From contig NZ_CP118605.1 of assembly GCF_029869925.1 (NCBI RefSeq), positions 2,428,501 to 2,492,500 on the forward strand: a DNA stretch of 64,000 nt, written 5' to 3'. The stretch's first letter is position 1; every line of letters starts with the position of its first letter. The DNA comes from Microbulbifer bruguierae (lineage in GTDB: Bacteria > Pseudomonadota > Gammaproteobacteria > Pseudomonadales > Cellvibrionaceae). The position numbers and the translations under genes were made by a program. This document shows positions 18,571 to 27,724 of the stretch, one piece after another. The notes below the pieces were generated by a model, which saw only the letters and a program-made list of their open reading frames with translations, ran no database searches and was not told the origin of the DNA.

Positions 18571-20004
18571 TCAGCTCTCCGACGGGGAAAAGCGCTTATC
18601 CAGCCAACTGCTCATCAGATTGAGGGCCCTGGGAGAAATAGTTTCCTGTATCAGACCGTATTCAGAGACGGCTCCGGTTTCCGCGCTCTGCAACAGGTGA
18701 TTCAGGCCTTTGAGCTCGACAACTTCGAAATCCCGATGCTGGCTTTGTTGCAGCGCCGTGCGGATTCCGGCGAGGTTCTGCGGCGCAGAAACCTGGATAT
18801 CCAGACTACCGTTGAAGGCCAGCACCGGTATCTTCAGCGCACGGATATACGGCTGGGGATCAAATTGCAGAAAATACCGGAACCAGGGCGATGCATAGGT
18901 CTCAGCCAATGCAGCAACCTGCCCATCAATATCACCCGCATTGACGACTCCGGTTGCGCGAGAAATTTCCCGCAGCATATCGAGGGTTTCTGCCGTCAGG
19001 CTTTCGCCAGCCGGCAATTGGTTAATCTGCTCAAACACGGACCGGTCGAGCCCGCGTATCTTTTCAAGGCTCTGCTGCTGCACGCCAAGAGAGCGGAAAA
19101 TATTCGCCCGCTGTTCGATATACAAATCGACGATATCAACCCCGGGGGCGGCCATCATGATCACAAACGCGAGATCCTTGCGCTGACTCGCCACCATCGG
19201 CGCGATCATTCCGCCTTCACTGTGACCGATCAGGCCGATCGCCCGCGAAGGTATATCTTTGCGGCCCTGCAGGTAGTCCACCGCGGCACTGATATCCCCA
19301 GCAAAATCCTCTGAGGTCGCGGTAGCGAAAGTACCCGTAGACTTGCCAACCCCGCGGTCGTCCAGCCTGAGCACCGCAAAGCCTGCTCTACTCAGGTGAT
19401 CGGCTATTACCGCAAATGGCTTGTGCCCGGCGATGGTCTCATCCCGGTCCTGAGGGCCGGACCCGGTAATCAGGATGGCCGCAGCCTTGATGTGGCCCGC
19501 GGGACGCGTCAGGGTCCCGGCCAAGCGGATACCTGCGGCAGGATGACTCAACTGCACTTCTTCCACCACGTAGGGAAAAGGTGCCACCGGTGTCTGTGGC
19601 CTTACGGGCCCCGACGATTCCACAGCGCGGGAAAATTCCAGCTCGAAGGGTTGCCCCTGAGTAAAAGCACCGCGAATTTTGCCACTCTGCGGATCGAAGG
19701 TGCCGCGGTAACTCGCGTTCAGACTGGCAATCTCGAAGGCCAGGTTTTTACCATCTACCTGTACGCGGGACATGGGAATGGCAAATGCCCCCTGGGCGGG
19801 AGAATCCAGCGAGCCCTGCCAAAGGCTTTCTTTGTCCTGCAGATGAATCACCAGTGGCAACTTGACTGCGGGGTTGACCACCAGAGTGCCGCTCCAGTCG
19901 CCAGCGATTTCGGCGGCATGGGCAACAAGGGAACACAGGCTGAGAAGCATCCCCCCAAAAAGTAACTTTAAATTCGCAATCCAGTTTTGCTTCTTCATCC
20001 TCAA
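18571..20004 (-). CDS. Exported alpha/beta hydrolase
   Basis: Periplasmic alpha/beta hydrolase, 477 aa, with a signal peptide ending around AHAAE (residue ~31). An N-terminal beta domain (residues ~32-140) precedes the hydrolase domain. The oxyanion region is ITGSGPQDRDE, the nucleophile elbow is GHSEGG (around residue 265), the acid is probably the Asp of FNGSLDIQV and the His is in GLNHLLQ. The family includes S9-like esterases and peptidases of unknown substrate. Transcription is probably separate from the SPFH pair upstream. Confidence 0.83.
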   Translation of the reverse strand: MRMKKQNWIANLKLLFGGMLLSLCSLVAHAAEIAGDWSGTLVVNPAVKLPLVIHLQDKESLWQGSLDSPAQGAFAIPMSRVQVDGKNLAFEIASLNASYRGTFDPQSGKIRGAFTQGQPFELEFSRAVESSGPVRPQTPVAPFPYVVEEVQLSHPAAGIRLAGTLTRPAGHIKAAAILITGSGPQDRDETIAGHKPFAVIADHLSRAGFAVLRLDDRGVGKSTGTFATATSEDFAGDISAAVDYLQGRKDIPSRAIGLIGHSEGGMIAPMVASQRKDLAFVIMMAAPGVDIVDLYIEQRANIFRSLGVQQQSLEKIRGLDRSVFEQINQLPAGESLTAETLDMLREISRATGVVNAGDIDGQVAALAETYASPWFRYFLQFDPQPYIRALKIPVLAFNGSLDIQVSAPQNLAGIRTALQQSQHRDFEVVELKGLNHLLQSAETGAVSEYGLIQETISPRALNLMSSWLDKRFSPSES

Positions 20005-20058
20005 TCCTTAGGTCAGGTTCGCTTTTCTTTACACTGACATAACCACACCCAGCGCAGG

Positions 20059-20268
20059 TTATTCGAGCTCTTCAGAGTCCTTGCCCGTTTCTTCAACTTC
20101 CGTTATCACTTTCTGCACCAGCTTTACGCGCCCGGACAGCACCAGCGCATCCCGCAGCACATATTCAATCTGTGCGTTCAGGCTGCGCAGGTCGTCGTCG
20201 GCCCAGCGCTGCATGGCGGCCAGTACCTGTTCGTTGATCCGCAGTGGGAATGCTTTCTTTTTTGCCAT
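20059..20268 (-). CDS. Arc-type ribbon-helix-helix protein
   Basis: A 69 aa protein with an N-terminal Arc/MetJ-like ribbon-helix-helix (KAFPLRINEQVLAAMQRWA, then SLNAQIEYVLRDAL) and a charged C-terminal tail. It could bind DNA as a dimer. It lies 16 nt downstream of the SPFH gene, a pairing seen in other gammaproteobacteria, so it may autoregulate that operon. No partner toxin gene is adjacent. Confidence 0.8.
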   Translation of the reverse strand: MAKKKAFPLRINEQVLAAMQRWADDDLRSLNAQIEYVLRDALVLSGRVKLVQKVITEVEETGKDSEELE

Positions 20269-20284
20269 AACAAACTTTGCGCGA

Positions 20285-21154
20285 TCAGTAGAGACTGCCG
20301 CTGTTGATCACCGGCTGCACCTGCTGTTCGCCACAGATGACGACCATCAGGTTATTCACCATATTGGCTTTGCGCTCTTCGTCCAGCTCGAGATCGTGGG
20401 ATTCCGCCAGGGTGGAAATCGCATCGGTGACCATTTCCACCGCGCCGCGCACAATCAGTTTGCGCGCCGCCAGTACCGCACCTGCCTGCTGTTTGCGCAG
20501 CATCGCCTGGGCAATTTCCGGGGCATAGGCGAGATGACTGATACGCGCCTCGATCACCTGGATGCCGGCGCGGCCCAGACGCTCCTGCACCTGATCGCGG
20601 ATTTTTTCCGCCACCTCGATGGGATCACCGCGCAGGGACAGGATTTCCTCACCGTGATTATCGTAAGGATATTCATTTGCCACATTGCGCAGCGCTGCCT
20701 CCGTCTGGATGGTGACAAAGCTTTCGTAGTCGTCCACTTCGAAATAGGCCTCGGCGGAATCGACCACTTTCCACACCACTACGGTGGCGATTTCGATGGG
20801 GTTACCGTTGGCGTCGTTGACCTTGAGCTTGCCGCTCTCGAAGTTGCGAATACGCAGGGAGATGGGTGTGCGCTTGAAGATCAGCGGGTTGGCCCAGCGC
20901 AGACCGGTCGTGTGCTCGGTACCTACATATTTGCCGAACAGCTGCAGGATCTTGCCCTGGTTGGGCGCCACCATGAACAGGCCGTGCCAGCAGAATACGA
21001 CGATCACCGTCACCAGCCCCCACCCCCCCGCCATGGCAAAGTCCGTCGCCACCAGGTTGCGCACCAGCATAACCGCGCTGAGTAGCTGCAGCGCCAACAG
21101 AACCGCCAGCATTGCGTAACCATTGACGGTAAATGCACGTTTTTCCTTGATCAT
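20285..21154 (-). CDS. SPFH/band 7 membrane protein
   Basis: Stomatin/prohibitin/flotillin-domain protein, 289 aa. Two hydrophobic helices (residues ~13-30 and 37-57) are followed by a band 7 domain beginning VAPNQGKILQLFGKYVGT and running to ~250. The Ala-rich helix APEIAQAMLRKQQAGAVLAARK is typical of band 7 proteins. Such proteins form oligomeric membrane scaffolds and often regulate proteases. Which partner is used here is unknown. Co-transcribed with the Arc-like gene downstream. Confidence 0.87.
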   Translation of the reverse strand: MIKEKRAFTVNGYAMLAVLLALQLLSAVMLVRNLVATDFAMAGGWGLVTVIVVFCWHGLFMVAPNQGKILQLFGKYVGTEHTTGLRWANPLIFKRTPISLRIRNFESGKLKVNDANGNPIEIATVVVWKVVDSAEAYFEVDDYESFVTIQTEAALRNVANEYPYDNHGEEILSLRGDPIEVAEKIRDQVQERLGRAGIQVIEARISHLAYAPEIAQAMLRKQQAGAVLAARKLIVRGAVEMVTDAISTLAESHDLELDEERKANMVNNLMVVICGEQQVQPVINSGSLY

Positions 21155-21284
21155 TAAACCTATCCCTTTGATGTCATTTTGATATCAAAATAGCACCAGA
21201 CAGACAAGGGCACAACCGGCGCGGGGACCGTATCGCGATCCGTAGAGAAAAAAGGTGCCAGTCGCTGGCAGGGGGAAGCGTGGA

Positions 21285-21350
21285 AACCGCGTTGGTAGCC
21301 CGGCTGCAGGCGCACAGTTCAGACCACAGCGCTATTCGCCTGCAAGCAGG
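21285..21350. repeat. Possible degenerate REP element
   Basis: The stretch at 21333-21353 (TTCGCCTGCAAGCAGGCGGC) resembles one arm of the REP-type inverted repeat at 31093-31160, and GGCTGCAGGCGCAC at ~21301 could be its partner arm. It lies in the ~235 nt interval between the SPFH gene and cyaY, where I see no gene. Confidence 0.35.
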
Positions 21351-21389
21351 CGGCAAGGTGGGTTAGGCAAGGTGGGTGGGCGCTGTGAG

Positions 21390-21722
21390 TTACAGGCCGA
21401 GAGTGACGGGACTTCCCTGCTGCTCGGTCAATACCCGGTCCAGCAGTGTCGGCAGGTCTTCACCGCTGCCACTGCACTTCCAGCCGGGATTTTCGAAACT
21501 GAGGTGATAGCCCCCGGAGCGTGCTGCCACCCACAGTTCCTGCACCGCACTCTGGCGCGACAGGATCACCTGAGTGCCGTTGTCTTCTAGGGTGATGGTG
21601 AGCACCGCATCCGCTCGCTCGTAATCCATATCCACATCGCAATTGTCGAGCGCATCCTCGATCGCCATCAGGGTTTCTTCGATGGCGGCGTTGTAGGTGG
21701 CTTGGGAGGCAGCCTGGGTCAT
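21390..21722 (-). CDS. cyaY: Iron donor protein CyaY (frataxin)
   Basis: Bacterial frataxin that modulates Fe-S cluster assembly. Starting at MTQAASQ (ATG 21722; 18 further in-frame upstream codons look non-family) it is 110 aa, the usual length. The acidic helix with Glu/Asp residues (IEETLMAIEDALDNCDVDMDYERADAVLTI) and the beta-sheet motif QVILSRQSAVQELWVAARSGGYHL are diagnostic. It is divergent from lptM-lysA, the conserved arrangement in gammaproteobacteria. Confidence 0.93.
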   Translation of the reverse strand: MTQAASQATYNAAIEETLMAIEDALDNCDVDMDYERADAVLTITLEDNGTQVILSRQSAVQELWVAARSGGYHLSFENPGWKCSGSGEDLPTLLDRVLTEQQGSPVTLGL

Positions 21723-21857
21723 ATTCCGGTTACTTCTGTTACTGGACCGCTGGCGACGATTTCCAGGCATGTCCACGGTGTTGTTGATGATCGCGGGTCG
21801 CTATACTAGCAGGCTTTTCCAGTATTCTCGTCCCGCAACGTGCGGCAGGAAATTCCG

Positions 21858-22094
21858 ATGCGTACACCCATCGCCGCCCTGGCACTGCTAATCGCCCTTA
21901 TCGGGCAGCTCAGTGGCTGTGGCCAGAAAGGTCCCCTTTACCTGCCCCAGGATCCGGCGCAACCGGGTTCTGCGCCAGCGGCACCCGGTACCGGCAGCAG
22001 TGTGCCGGCCGGCGCCGAGGGTGAGCAGGAAAAACCAACCACTCCCGAAAACCAACCGCAGCAAAATACGGAAGCAGAAGCAGTATCCAAATGA
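21858..22094 (+). CDS. lptM: LPS translocon maturation lipoprotein LptM (YifL)
   Basis: Small lipoprotein of 78 aa with a signal peptide and lipobox LSGC, then GQKGPLYLP, the diagnostic LptM/YifL motif. LptM assists oxidative maturation of the LptDE complex in the outer membrane. The C-terminal half is Pro/Gln/Glu-rich and likely disordered. Start is the ATG at 21858; an earlier ATG at 21840 would weaken the signal peptide. Its stop overlaps the lysA start by 4 nt. Confidence 0.9.
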   Translation: MRTPIAALALLIALIGQLSGCGQKGPLYLPQDPAQPGSAPAAPGTGSSVPAGAEGEQEKPTTPENQPQQNTEAEAVSK

Positions 22095-23344
22095 GTGAAT
22101 TCCACTACCAGCAGGGAAGCCTGTGGGCCGAAAACGTCAGCCTTGAGCAGATCGCCGAACAGTTTGGCACGCCCACCTATGTATACAGCCGCGCGCACTT
22201 CGAGCGCCAGTACCAGAGCTACGCCGAAGCCCTCGGCGAGCACCCGGGCCTGATCTGCTATGCGGTCAAGGCCAACAGCAATCTGGGCATACTGTCCGTA
22301 CTGGCACAGCTCGGCGCGGGTTTCGATATCGTCTCCGAGGGCGAACTGGAACGAGTACTGATGGCCGGCGGTGATCCCGCCAAAGTGGTGTTCTCCGGTG
22401 TGGGCAAAACCGCCCATGAAATGCGCCGCGCGCTGCAAGTGGGCGTGCACTGTTTCAACGTCGAGTCGGAAGCGGAGCTTGAGCGCCTGGACGCGGTTGC
22501 CGGGGAGCTCGGGGTAGTGGCACCGGTTTCCCTGCGGGTAAACCCGGACGTGGACGCCAAAACCCACCCCTACATTTCCACCGGTCTCAAGGAAAACAAA
22601 TTCGGTATTGCCATTGATCAGGCGCGGGCGGTGTATCGCAAGGTCGCGGCATCGGCCAACCTCAACGCGGTGGGTGTCGACTGCCATATCGGTTCTCAGC
22701 TCACCGACATTTCGCCATTCCTGGATGCACTGGATCGCCTGCTGGCGCTGGTCGACGAACTGGCCGAAGACGGCACCCAGTTGAAGCACCTGGATCTCGG
22801 TGGCGGCCTCGGTGTGCGCTACCGGGGGGAAGAACCCCCGCAAGTGAGCGACTACCTCGGCGCAGTGAAGCAAAAGCTCGCAGGGCGCAACCTCGCCCTG
22901 GTCATGGAGCCGGGCCGCTCCATTTCTGCCAATGGCGGCGCGCTGCTGACCCGGGTGGAATTCCTCAAGCGCACCGAGGAGCATAACTTCGCCATCGTCG
23001 ATGCGGCGATGAACGACAACCTGCGCCCCGCCCTGTACCAGGCCTGGCAGGATATCGTCGCGGTGACCCCCGGCAGCGGTGAAACGGAAACCTGGGATAT
23101 CGTCGGCCCCGTGTGCGAGACCGGCGACTTCCTTGGCAAGCATCGCCCGCTGGCACTGGAGCAGGGTCAGCTGCTGGCGATGCTGTCCGCAGGTGCCTAC
23201 GGTTTCACCATGAGCTCCAACTACAACTCCCGCACTCGCGCTGCGGAAGTACTCGTGGATGGCGACAAGACCTATCTGGTACGCGCCCGCGAGGCCCTGG
23301 CGGATCTGGTGCGCGGTGAGTCCACGGTACCGGCGAAAAACTAA
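22091..23344 (+). CDS. lysA: Diaminopimelate decarboxylase
   Basis: PLP enzyme that makes L-lysine from meso-diaminopimelate. CYAVKANSN (Lys about residue 60) is the PLP lysine motif, DCHIGSQLTDISPF and LDLGGGLGV are conserved blocks, and GPVCETGDF supplies the catalytic Cys. The length of 417 aa is normal. It is translationally coupled to lptM and followed by dapF, another gene of the same pathway. Confidence 0.96.
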   Translation: MSEFHYQQGSLWAENVSLEQIAEQFGTPTYVYSRAHFERQYQSYAEALGEHPGLICYAVKANSNLGILSVLAQLGAGFDIVSEGELERVLMAGGDPAKVVFSGVGKTAHEMRRALQVGVHCFNVESEAELERLDAVAGELGVVAPVSLRVNPDVDAKTHPYISTGLKENKFGIAIDQARAVYRKVAASANLNAVGVDCHIGSQLTDISPFLDALDRLLALVDELAEDGTQLKHLDLGGGLGVRYRGEEPPQVSDYLGAVKQKLAGRNLALVMEPGRSISANGGALLTRVEFLKRTEEHNFAIVDAAMNDNLRPALYQAWQDIVAVTPGSGETETWDIVGPVCETGDFLGKHRPLALEQGQLLAMLSAGAYGFTMSSNYNSRTRAAEVLVDGDKTYLVRAREALADLVRGESTVPAKN

Positions 23345-23417
23345 TCCCTGACAGTGGGTGCTTTTTATTCGTCCATCCAGTAGCTTTGGATTTTAGTAGC
23401 CAGGGTTTAGCAATTTA

Positions 23418-23441
23418 GGATTCCGGAGTTCACCGGAATCC
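23418..23441. repeat. REP-like hairpin between lysA and dapF
   Basis: Perfect 9 bp inverted repeat GGATTCCGG/CCGGAATCC with a 6 nt loop, in the 128 nt lysA-dapF gap. Its core matches the paired elements at 25181-25271, suggesting one dispersed family. It may act on mRNA stability between the two genes. Confidence 0.6.
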
Positions 23442-23472
23442 AGACCCATCGCGGGAACGGAAGAGAAACAGC

Positions 23473-24303
23473 ATGCGGCTTAAATTCACCAAAATGCACG
23501 GTCTGGGCAATGACTTTGTGATGGTCGACGCCATTACCCAACGGGTCAAACTGTCCACTGAAAAGATCCGCGCCATCGGCGACCGCCACACCGGTATCGG
23601 CTGTGATCAGTTGCTGGTGGTGGAAGCGCCGCGCAATCCGGACGTGGATTTCCGCTACCGCATCTACAACGCCGATGGCAGTGAAGTGGAAAACTGCGGT
23701 AATGGTGCACGCTGCTTCGCGCGTTTTGTGCACGAGCGCCGCCTGACCAGCAAGGACAAGATCCTGGTGGAAACCGCCGGCGGTATTCTCGAGCTCAACG
23801 TGCAGGAGCGGGATCAGGTCAGCGTCGATATGGGCGCCCCTATTCTCGAGCCGCAACAGGTTCCCTTCGACGCAGATATCCAGGCCGAGACCTATCCGCT
23901 GGAAGTCGACGGCGAGGTATACACGGTGGGCGCCGTGTCCATGGGCAATCCCCATGCAGTACTGCTGGTGGAGGACGTGGACAGCGCCCCGGTGACAACC
24001 CTCGGTGCCGCCATTGAGCATCATCCGCGCTTTCCGCAGAAGGTGAATGTGGGCTTCCTGCAGGTCCTGGATCGCGGCAGTGCCCGCCTGCGGGTATTCG
24101 AGCGGGGTGTGGGCGAGACCCGCGCCTGTGGCACTGGCGCCTGCGCCGCCATGGTGTCGGCACGCCTGCGCGGGCTGGTGGATGAGGAAGTGAACATCAC
24201 CCTGCCCGGTGGCTCCCTGACAATCCGCTGGCCGGGCCCCGGTGAGCCGGTTACCATGACCGGACCCGCCACCGCGGTATATCACGGACAGATAGTTATC
24301 TGA
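23473..24303 (+). CDS. dapF: Diaminopimelate epimerase
   Basis: PLP-independent epimerase interconverting LL- and meso-diaminopimelate. The two catalytic cysteines are in [10 protein letters not shown] (about residue 75) and ACGTGACAA (about residue 219). KMHGLGNDF at the N-terminus is also conserved. The length of 276 aa is typical. Part of lptM-lysA-dapF-DUF484. Confidence 0.97.
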   Translation: MRLKFTKMHGLGNDFVMVDAITQRVKLSTEKIRAIGDRHTGIGCDQLLVVEAPRNPDVDFRYRIYNADGSEVENCGNGARCFARFVHERRLTSKDKILVETAGGILELNVQERDQVSVDMGAPILEPQQVPFDADIQAETYPLEVDGEVYTVGAVSMGNPHAVLLVEDVDSAPVTTLGAAIEHHPRFPQKVNVGFLQVLDRGSARLRVFERGVGETRACGTGACAAMVSARLRGLVDEEVNITLPGGSLTIRWPGPGEPVTMTGPATAVYHGQIVI

Positions 24304-24346
24304 CACAGATACTCAGGAACCAGAGACCGACTCAGCGATAAATTCA

Positions 24347-25108
24347 ATGACCGACCACAGCGACGCCCCCCTGATCGACAGTGCCGTCGAGGCCAGCCTG
24401 GAAAAACAGCACGCCACCGACAGCGAAAACCAGCGCAACAAGAAGCTGCTGGCGCGCCAGGTGGCCCGCTACCTGATCCAGAATCCCGCCTTCTTTGCGG
24501 AAAACATGGAGCTGCTGGAATCCATCCAGCTGCCAAAGGAAAGCGGCAAGACGGTGTCGCTGATGACCCATCAGACCAACCTGCTGCGGGAGCGCAATAT
24601 CGAAATGCGCCAGCGGCTGGATCAGCTGCTGCAAAACGCCCGTGACAACGACCAGCTGTTCCTGCACAGCCGCCGCCTGATACTGACACTGCTGGAAGCG
24701 CACACCGTGGCAGAAGCCGGCGATGCATTACTGAGAAGCTTCAAGGAAGATTTCAATGTCGAGATCACCGCGCTGACCCTGTTTGGCCCATTGCCCGGCT
24801 CCGGCAGGCGTCTCGGCCAGGTGCGCTGCTGTTCGCGCACCAGTGCAGAAACTGCCATCGGCTCCATTCTGCGCAATGGACGCACTGTTTGTGGCACCCT
24901 GCGCCCGGCGGAAACCGCCTTTCTGTTTGGTGAGGACGCGAGTCGTGTCGCCTCGGCTGCGGTGGTCCCACTGGCGGGCCAACTGGGTATTCTCGCGGTG
25001 GGCTCCAGTGACCCCAATCACTACCGCTCGAGCCTTGGCACCATGTTCCTGTCGTATATCGGTGAGATTCTCGAGCGCTTGCTACCGGACCTGTTGGCGC
25101 GCAGTTAA
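24347..25108 (+). CDS. DUF484 family protein (GAF-like)
   Basis: DUF484 protein, 253 aa. The N-terminal helical part includes VARYLIQNPAFFAENMELLESI, the hallmark of the family, then a coiled coil (about residues 70-105) and a GAF-like C-terminal half. The role is unknown. In Pseudomonas it lies between dapF and xerC. Here xerC does not follow. Confidence 0.9.
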   Translation: MTDHSDAPLIDSAVEASLEKQHATDSENQRNKKLLARQVARYLIQNPAFFAENMELLESIQLPKESGKTVSLMTHQTNLLRERNIEMRQRLDQLLQNARDNDQLFLHSRRLILTLLEAHTVAEAGDALLRSFKEDFNVEITALTLFGPLPGSGRRLGQVRCCSRTSAETAIGSILRNGRTVCGTLRPAETAFLFGEDASRVASAAVVPLAGQLGILAVGSSDPNHYRSSLGTMFLSYIGEILERLLPDLLARS

Positions 25109-25180
25109 CCTCAGAGGCTCTCTGCCGCTCGCTTTGATCTGACTTGAATGGAAGTTTGACAACCGGGCCTGGAGGGAAGA

Positions 25181-25271
25181 ACTGGACCCCGGCATACGCC
25201 GGGGTGACGCGGTCAATCTGCGGGCAGCGCCCTCCAATTTTTCGCCATCCCGGCATGCGCCGGCATCCAGT
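25181..25271. repeat. REP-like inverted pair (BIME-type)
   Basis: Two related 26-27 nt elements in opposite orientation: ACTGGACCCCGGCATACGCC (starting 25181) and the reverse complement of ACTGGATGCCGGCATGCGCC (ending 25271). Each carries a small CCGG-CAT-CGCCGG hairpin. The pair lies between DUF484 and sutA stops, which are convergent. A T-rich stretch follows on the plus strand, so it may also terminate transcription. Confidence 0.65.
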
Positions 25272-25291
25272 ATTTTTTCCCTTCCGCTCTC

Positions 25292-25504
25292 TCAGATAGG
25301 CCGACTGCCGTATTTCGGCTGTGGCTTGCGCGGCGGGTCCGCGGTGACATCCGGAGCTATCTCGTTGATAGCGCCACCACCGGCGAGGAAAGCGTCGACT
25401 TCCTCATTCAATTGACTGCGCGCCCGTTGACGGGAGGAAATGGAACGCTCTTCGCCGAACTCCTCATTGTCTTTCGAGCGAGCGCTGGTCTGATCGTCTT
25501 TCAT
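25292..25504 (-). CDS. sutA: SutA-like RNA polymerase-binding regulator
   Basis: A 70 aa acidic, probably mostly disordered protein. Its C-terminus (VTADPPRKPQPKYGSRPI) closely matches my recollection of the end of Pseudomonas SutA, and the central helix (QLNEEVDAFLAGGGAINEI) matches the SutA helix. SutA binds RNA polymerase and raises transcription of ribosomal and maintenance genes during slow growth. The N-terminal acidic tail is shorter than in Pseudomonas (~105 aa). Position next to glnK-amtB agrees with Pseudomonas synteny. Confidence 0.8.
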   Translation of the reverse strand: MKDDQTSARSKDNEEFGEERSISSRQRARSQLNEEVDAFLAGGGAINEIAPDVTADPPRKPQPKYGSRPI

Positions 25505-25870
25505 GTCGATATACCCTGTAACTTGATACCCCTGTTACAGAGGGATTACCCCTGCTACCACAGCGCCTTCCCGGCAAATTCCGTTTAGTCCCGTAAAACT
25601 TTCTTTGCGCACTTGCGACAAGGTCACAATTTCTGCAAATACAATCCGCCGGGCAGAAGATTTCCTGCGGCGAAATATTTATAGGCGGTGTCTGATCGGC
25701 CTGCCAGAAAAGGTTCCCGGATTCGGTAGAGTTTTTTTGTGGGGTTTATGCCGGATTTATTGCTGTTGGTTATGCAGATTTTTCCGCCACGTTTTTGAAG
25801 TGTGTCTCGGCGTTAATTACATCTGGATGCCAAAGGAGCACTGGTCGCCCTTTGGGGCGTTTTACAGGCA
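25505..25870. other. Intergenic region upstream of sutA
   Basis: With the adjoining terminator, a ~410 nt gene-free stretch. It holds a CTGTAAC/GTTACAG inverted repeat at 25516-25522/25534-25540 just before sutA. On the minus strand this also reads as two direct copies of GTTACAGGG(G)TAT, the second containing the likely AGGG ribosome-binding site. A small CGCCC/GGGCG hairpin followed by TTTT lies at 25846-25863. An open frame of 231 codons on the plus strand crosses it but runs antisense to glnK and has no homology that I recognise. Confidence 0.5.
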
Positions 25871-25871
25871 C

Positions 25872-25895
25872 AAAAAAGCCCCGCAAGCGGGGCTT
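25872..25895 (-). terminator. Intrinsic terminator of the glnK-amtB block
   Basis: AAGCCCCGC (25876-25884) and GCGGGGCTT (25887-25895) form a 9 bp stem with a 2 nt loop (functionally a 7-8 bp stem). On the minus strand it is followed by a run of T (25872-25877). It lies 20 nt after the glnK stop. Confidence 0.88.
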
Positions 25896-25915
25896 CGAAA
25901 TGTCGGATTCTTTGA

Positions 25916-26365
<450 letters not shown>

Positions 26366-26375
26366 TTATGAGCGC

Positions 26376-27635
26376 TTATTTGCTCATAAATTCCGGATAA
26401 GCTTCCATTCCGCATTCAACCAAGTCAACACCTTGCTGCTCTTCTTCTTCGGTAACACGGATACCGGTGATGAGCTTGAGGGCGAACCAGACTGCGAAGG
26501 AGGCGGCGAATACCCATACGAAGATGGTGGCAGCGCCGATGAGCTGACCGCTGAAGGAAGAGCCGTCGTTGGTAACCGGTACCAGCAGCAGACCCAGCAG
26601 ACCCACAACACCGTGTACGGAGATGGCACCGACGGGATCGTCGATCTTCAGTTTGTCCAGGCCGATGATGGAGAAGACCACCAGGATACCGCCCAGGGCA
26701 CCGAACAGGGTCGCCTGCAGCGCAGTCGGGGTGGACGGCTCAGCAGTAATGGCAACCAGACCGGCCAGCGCGCCGTTCAGCAGCATGGTCAGGTCGGCCT
26801 TGCCGAACAGGATGCGGCCAGTGACCAGAGCTGCAACAGCACCGCCCGCTGCAGCGGTATTGGTGTTCAGGAAGACCATGGCGACGGAGTGCGCATTAGC
26901 CGCGTCACCCAGTTTCAGCACGGAACCGCCGTTGAAACCGAACCAGCCCATCCACAGGATGAAGGTACCCAGGGTAGCCAGCGGCAGGTTGGCACCGGGG
27001 ATGGCGTAGATTTCGCCGTTCGGGCCGTATTTGCCTTTACGTGCGCCCAGCAGCAGTACGCCAGCCAGAGCAGCGGCAGCACCTGCCATGTGCACGATGC
27101 CGGAACCGGCAAAGTCGGAAAAGCCCAGATCGCCCAGGTTGTACATGCCGAATACTTCAGCGCCACCCCAGGTCCAGGAACCTTCCAGCGGGTAGATCAG
27201 GCCGGTCATGACCACGGCGAATACCAGGAAGCTCCACAGCTTCATACGTTCGGCAACCGCACCGGAAACGATGGACATGGCAGTTGCCACGAAGACCACC
27301 TGGAAGAAGAAGTCGGAAGCGCCTGAGTAAACGGAGTCACCGTCGAAACCGTTTTCCGCCGAGCTCGCCAGTACACTGTCGAGATCGAAGGCTTCAATGC
27401 CGCTCAGCAGCCAGCCGCCGTCGTACATGATGGCGTAACCAGTGACCAGATACATGATGCTCGCAATCGCGAACAGCGCTACGTTCTTGGTAAGAATTTC
27501 AGTCGTGTTTTTGGAACGCACCAGGCCTGCTTCCAGCATGGCAAAGCCCGCTGCCATCCACATAACCAGTGCACCACACACGAGGAAATAAAATGTATCA
27601 ATTGCGTACTGCAACTGAAAAATTTGATTTTCCAT
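26376..27635 (-). CDS. amtB: Ammonium transporter AmtB
   Basis: Amt-family trimeric ammonium channel, 419 aa, about eleven membrane helices. The conserved pore histidines are in GIVHMAGA and SVHGVVG, with GTFILWMGWFGFNGGS between them. The mature N-terminus has no long signal peptide. Flanked by two P-II genes on the same strand, which fits direct GlnK-AmtB gating. Confidence 0.96.
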   Translation of the reverse strand: MENQIFQLQYAIDTFYFLVCGALVMWMAAGFAMLEAGLVRSKNTTEILTKNVALFAIASIMYLVTGYAIMYDGGWLLSGIEAFDLDSVLASSAENGFDGDSVYSGASDFFFQVVFVATAMSIVSGAVAERMKLWSFLVFAVVMTGLIYPLEGSWTWGGAEVFGMYNLGDLGFSDFAGSGIVHMAGAAAALAGVLLLGARKGKYGPNGEIYAIPGANLPLATLGTFILWMGWFGFNGGSVLKLGDAANAHSVAMVFLNTNTAAAGGAVAALVTGRILFGKADLTMLLNGALAGLVAITAEPSTPTALQATLFGALGGILVVFSIIGLDKLKIDDPVGAISVHGVVGLLGLLLVPVTNDGSSFSGQLIGAATIFVWVFAASFAVWFALKLITGIRVTEEEEQQGVDLVECGMEAYPEFMSK

Positions 27636-27724
27636 TTTTCGCTCCGTTTAACCCAAACTTTCCCGAGTTGCCCCGGTCGTTATTTCAGTTGATCAAAAAA
27701 TCGTTCTGGCAATCTGTGCTGTTG

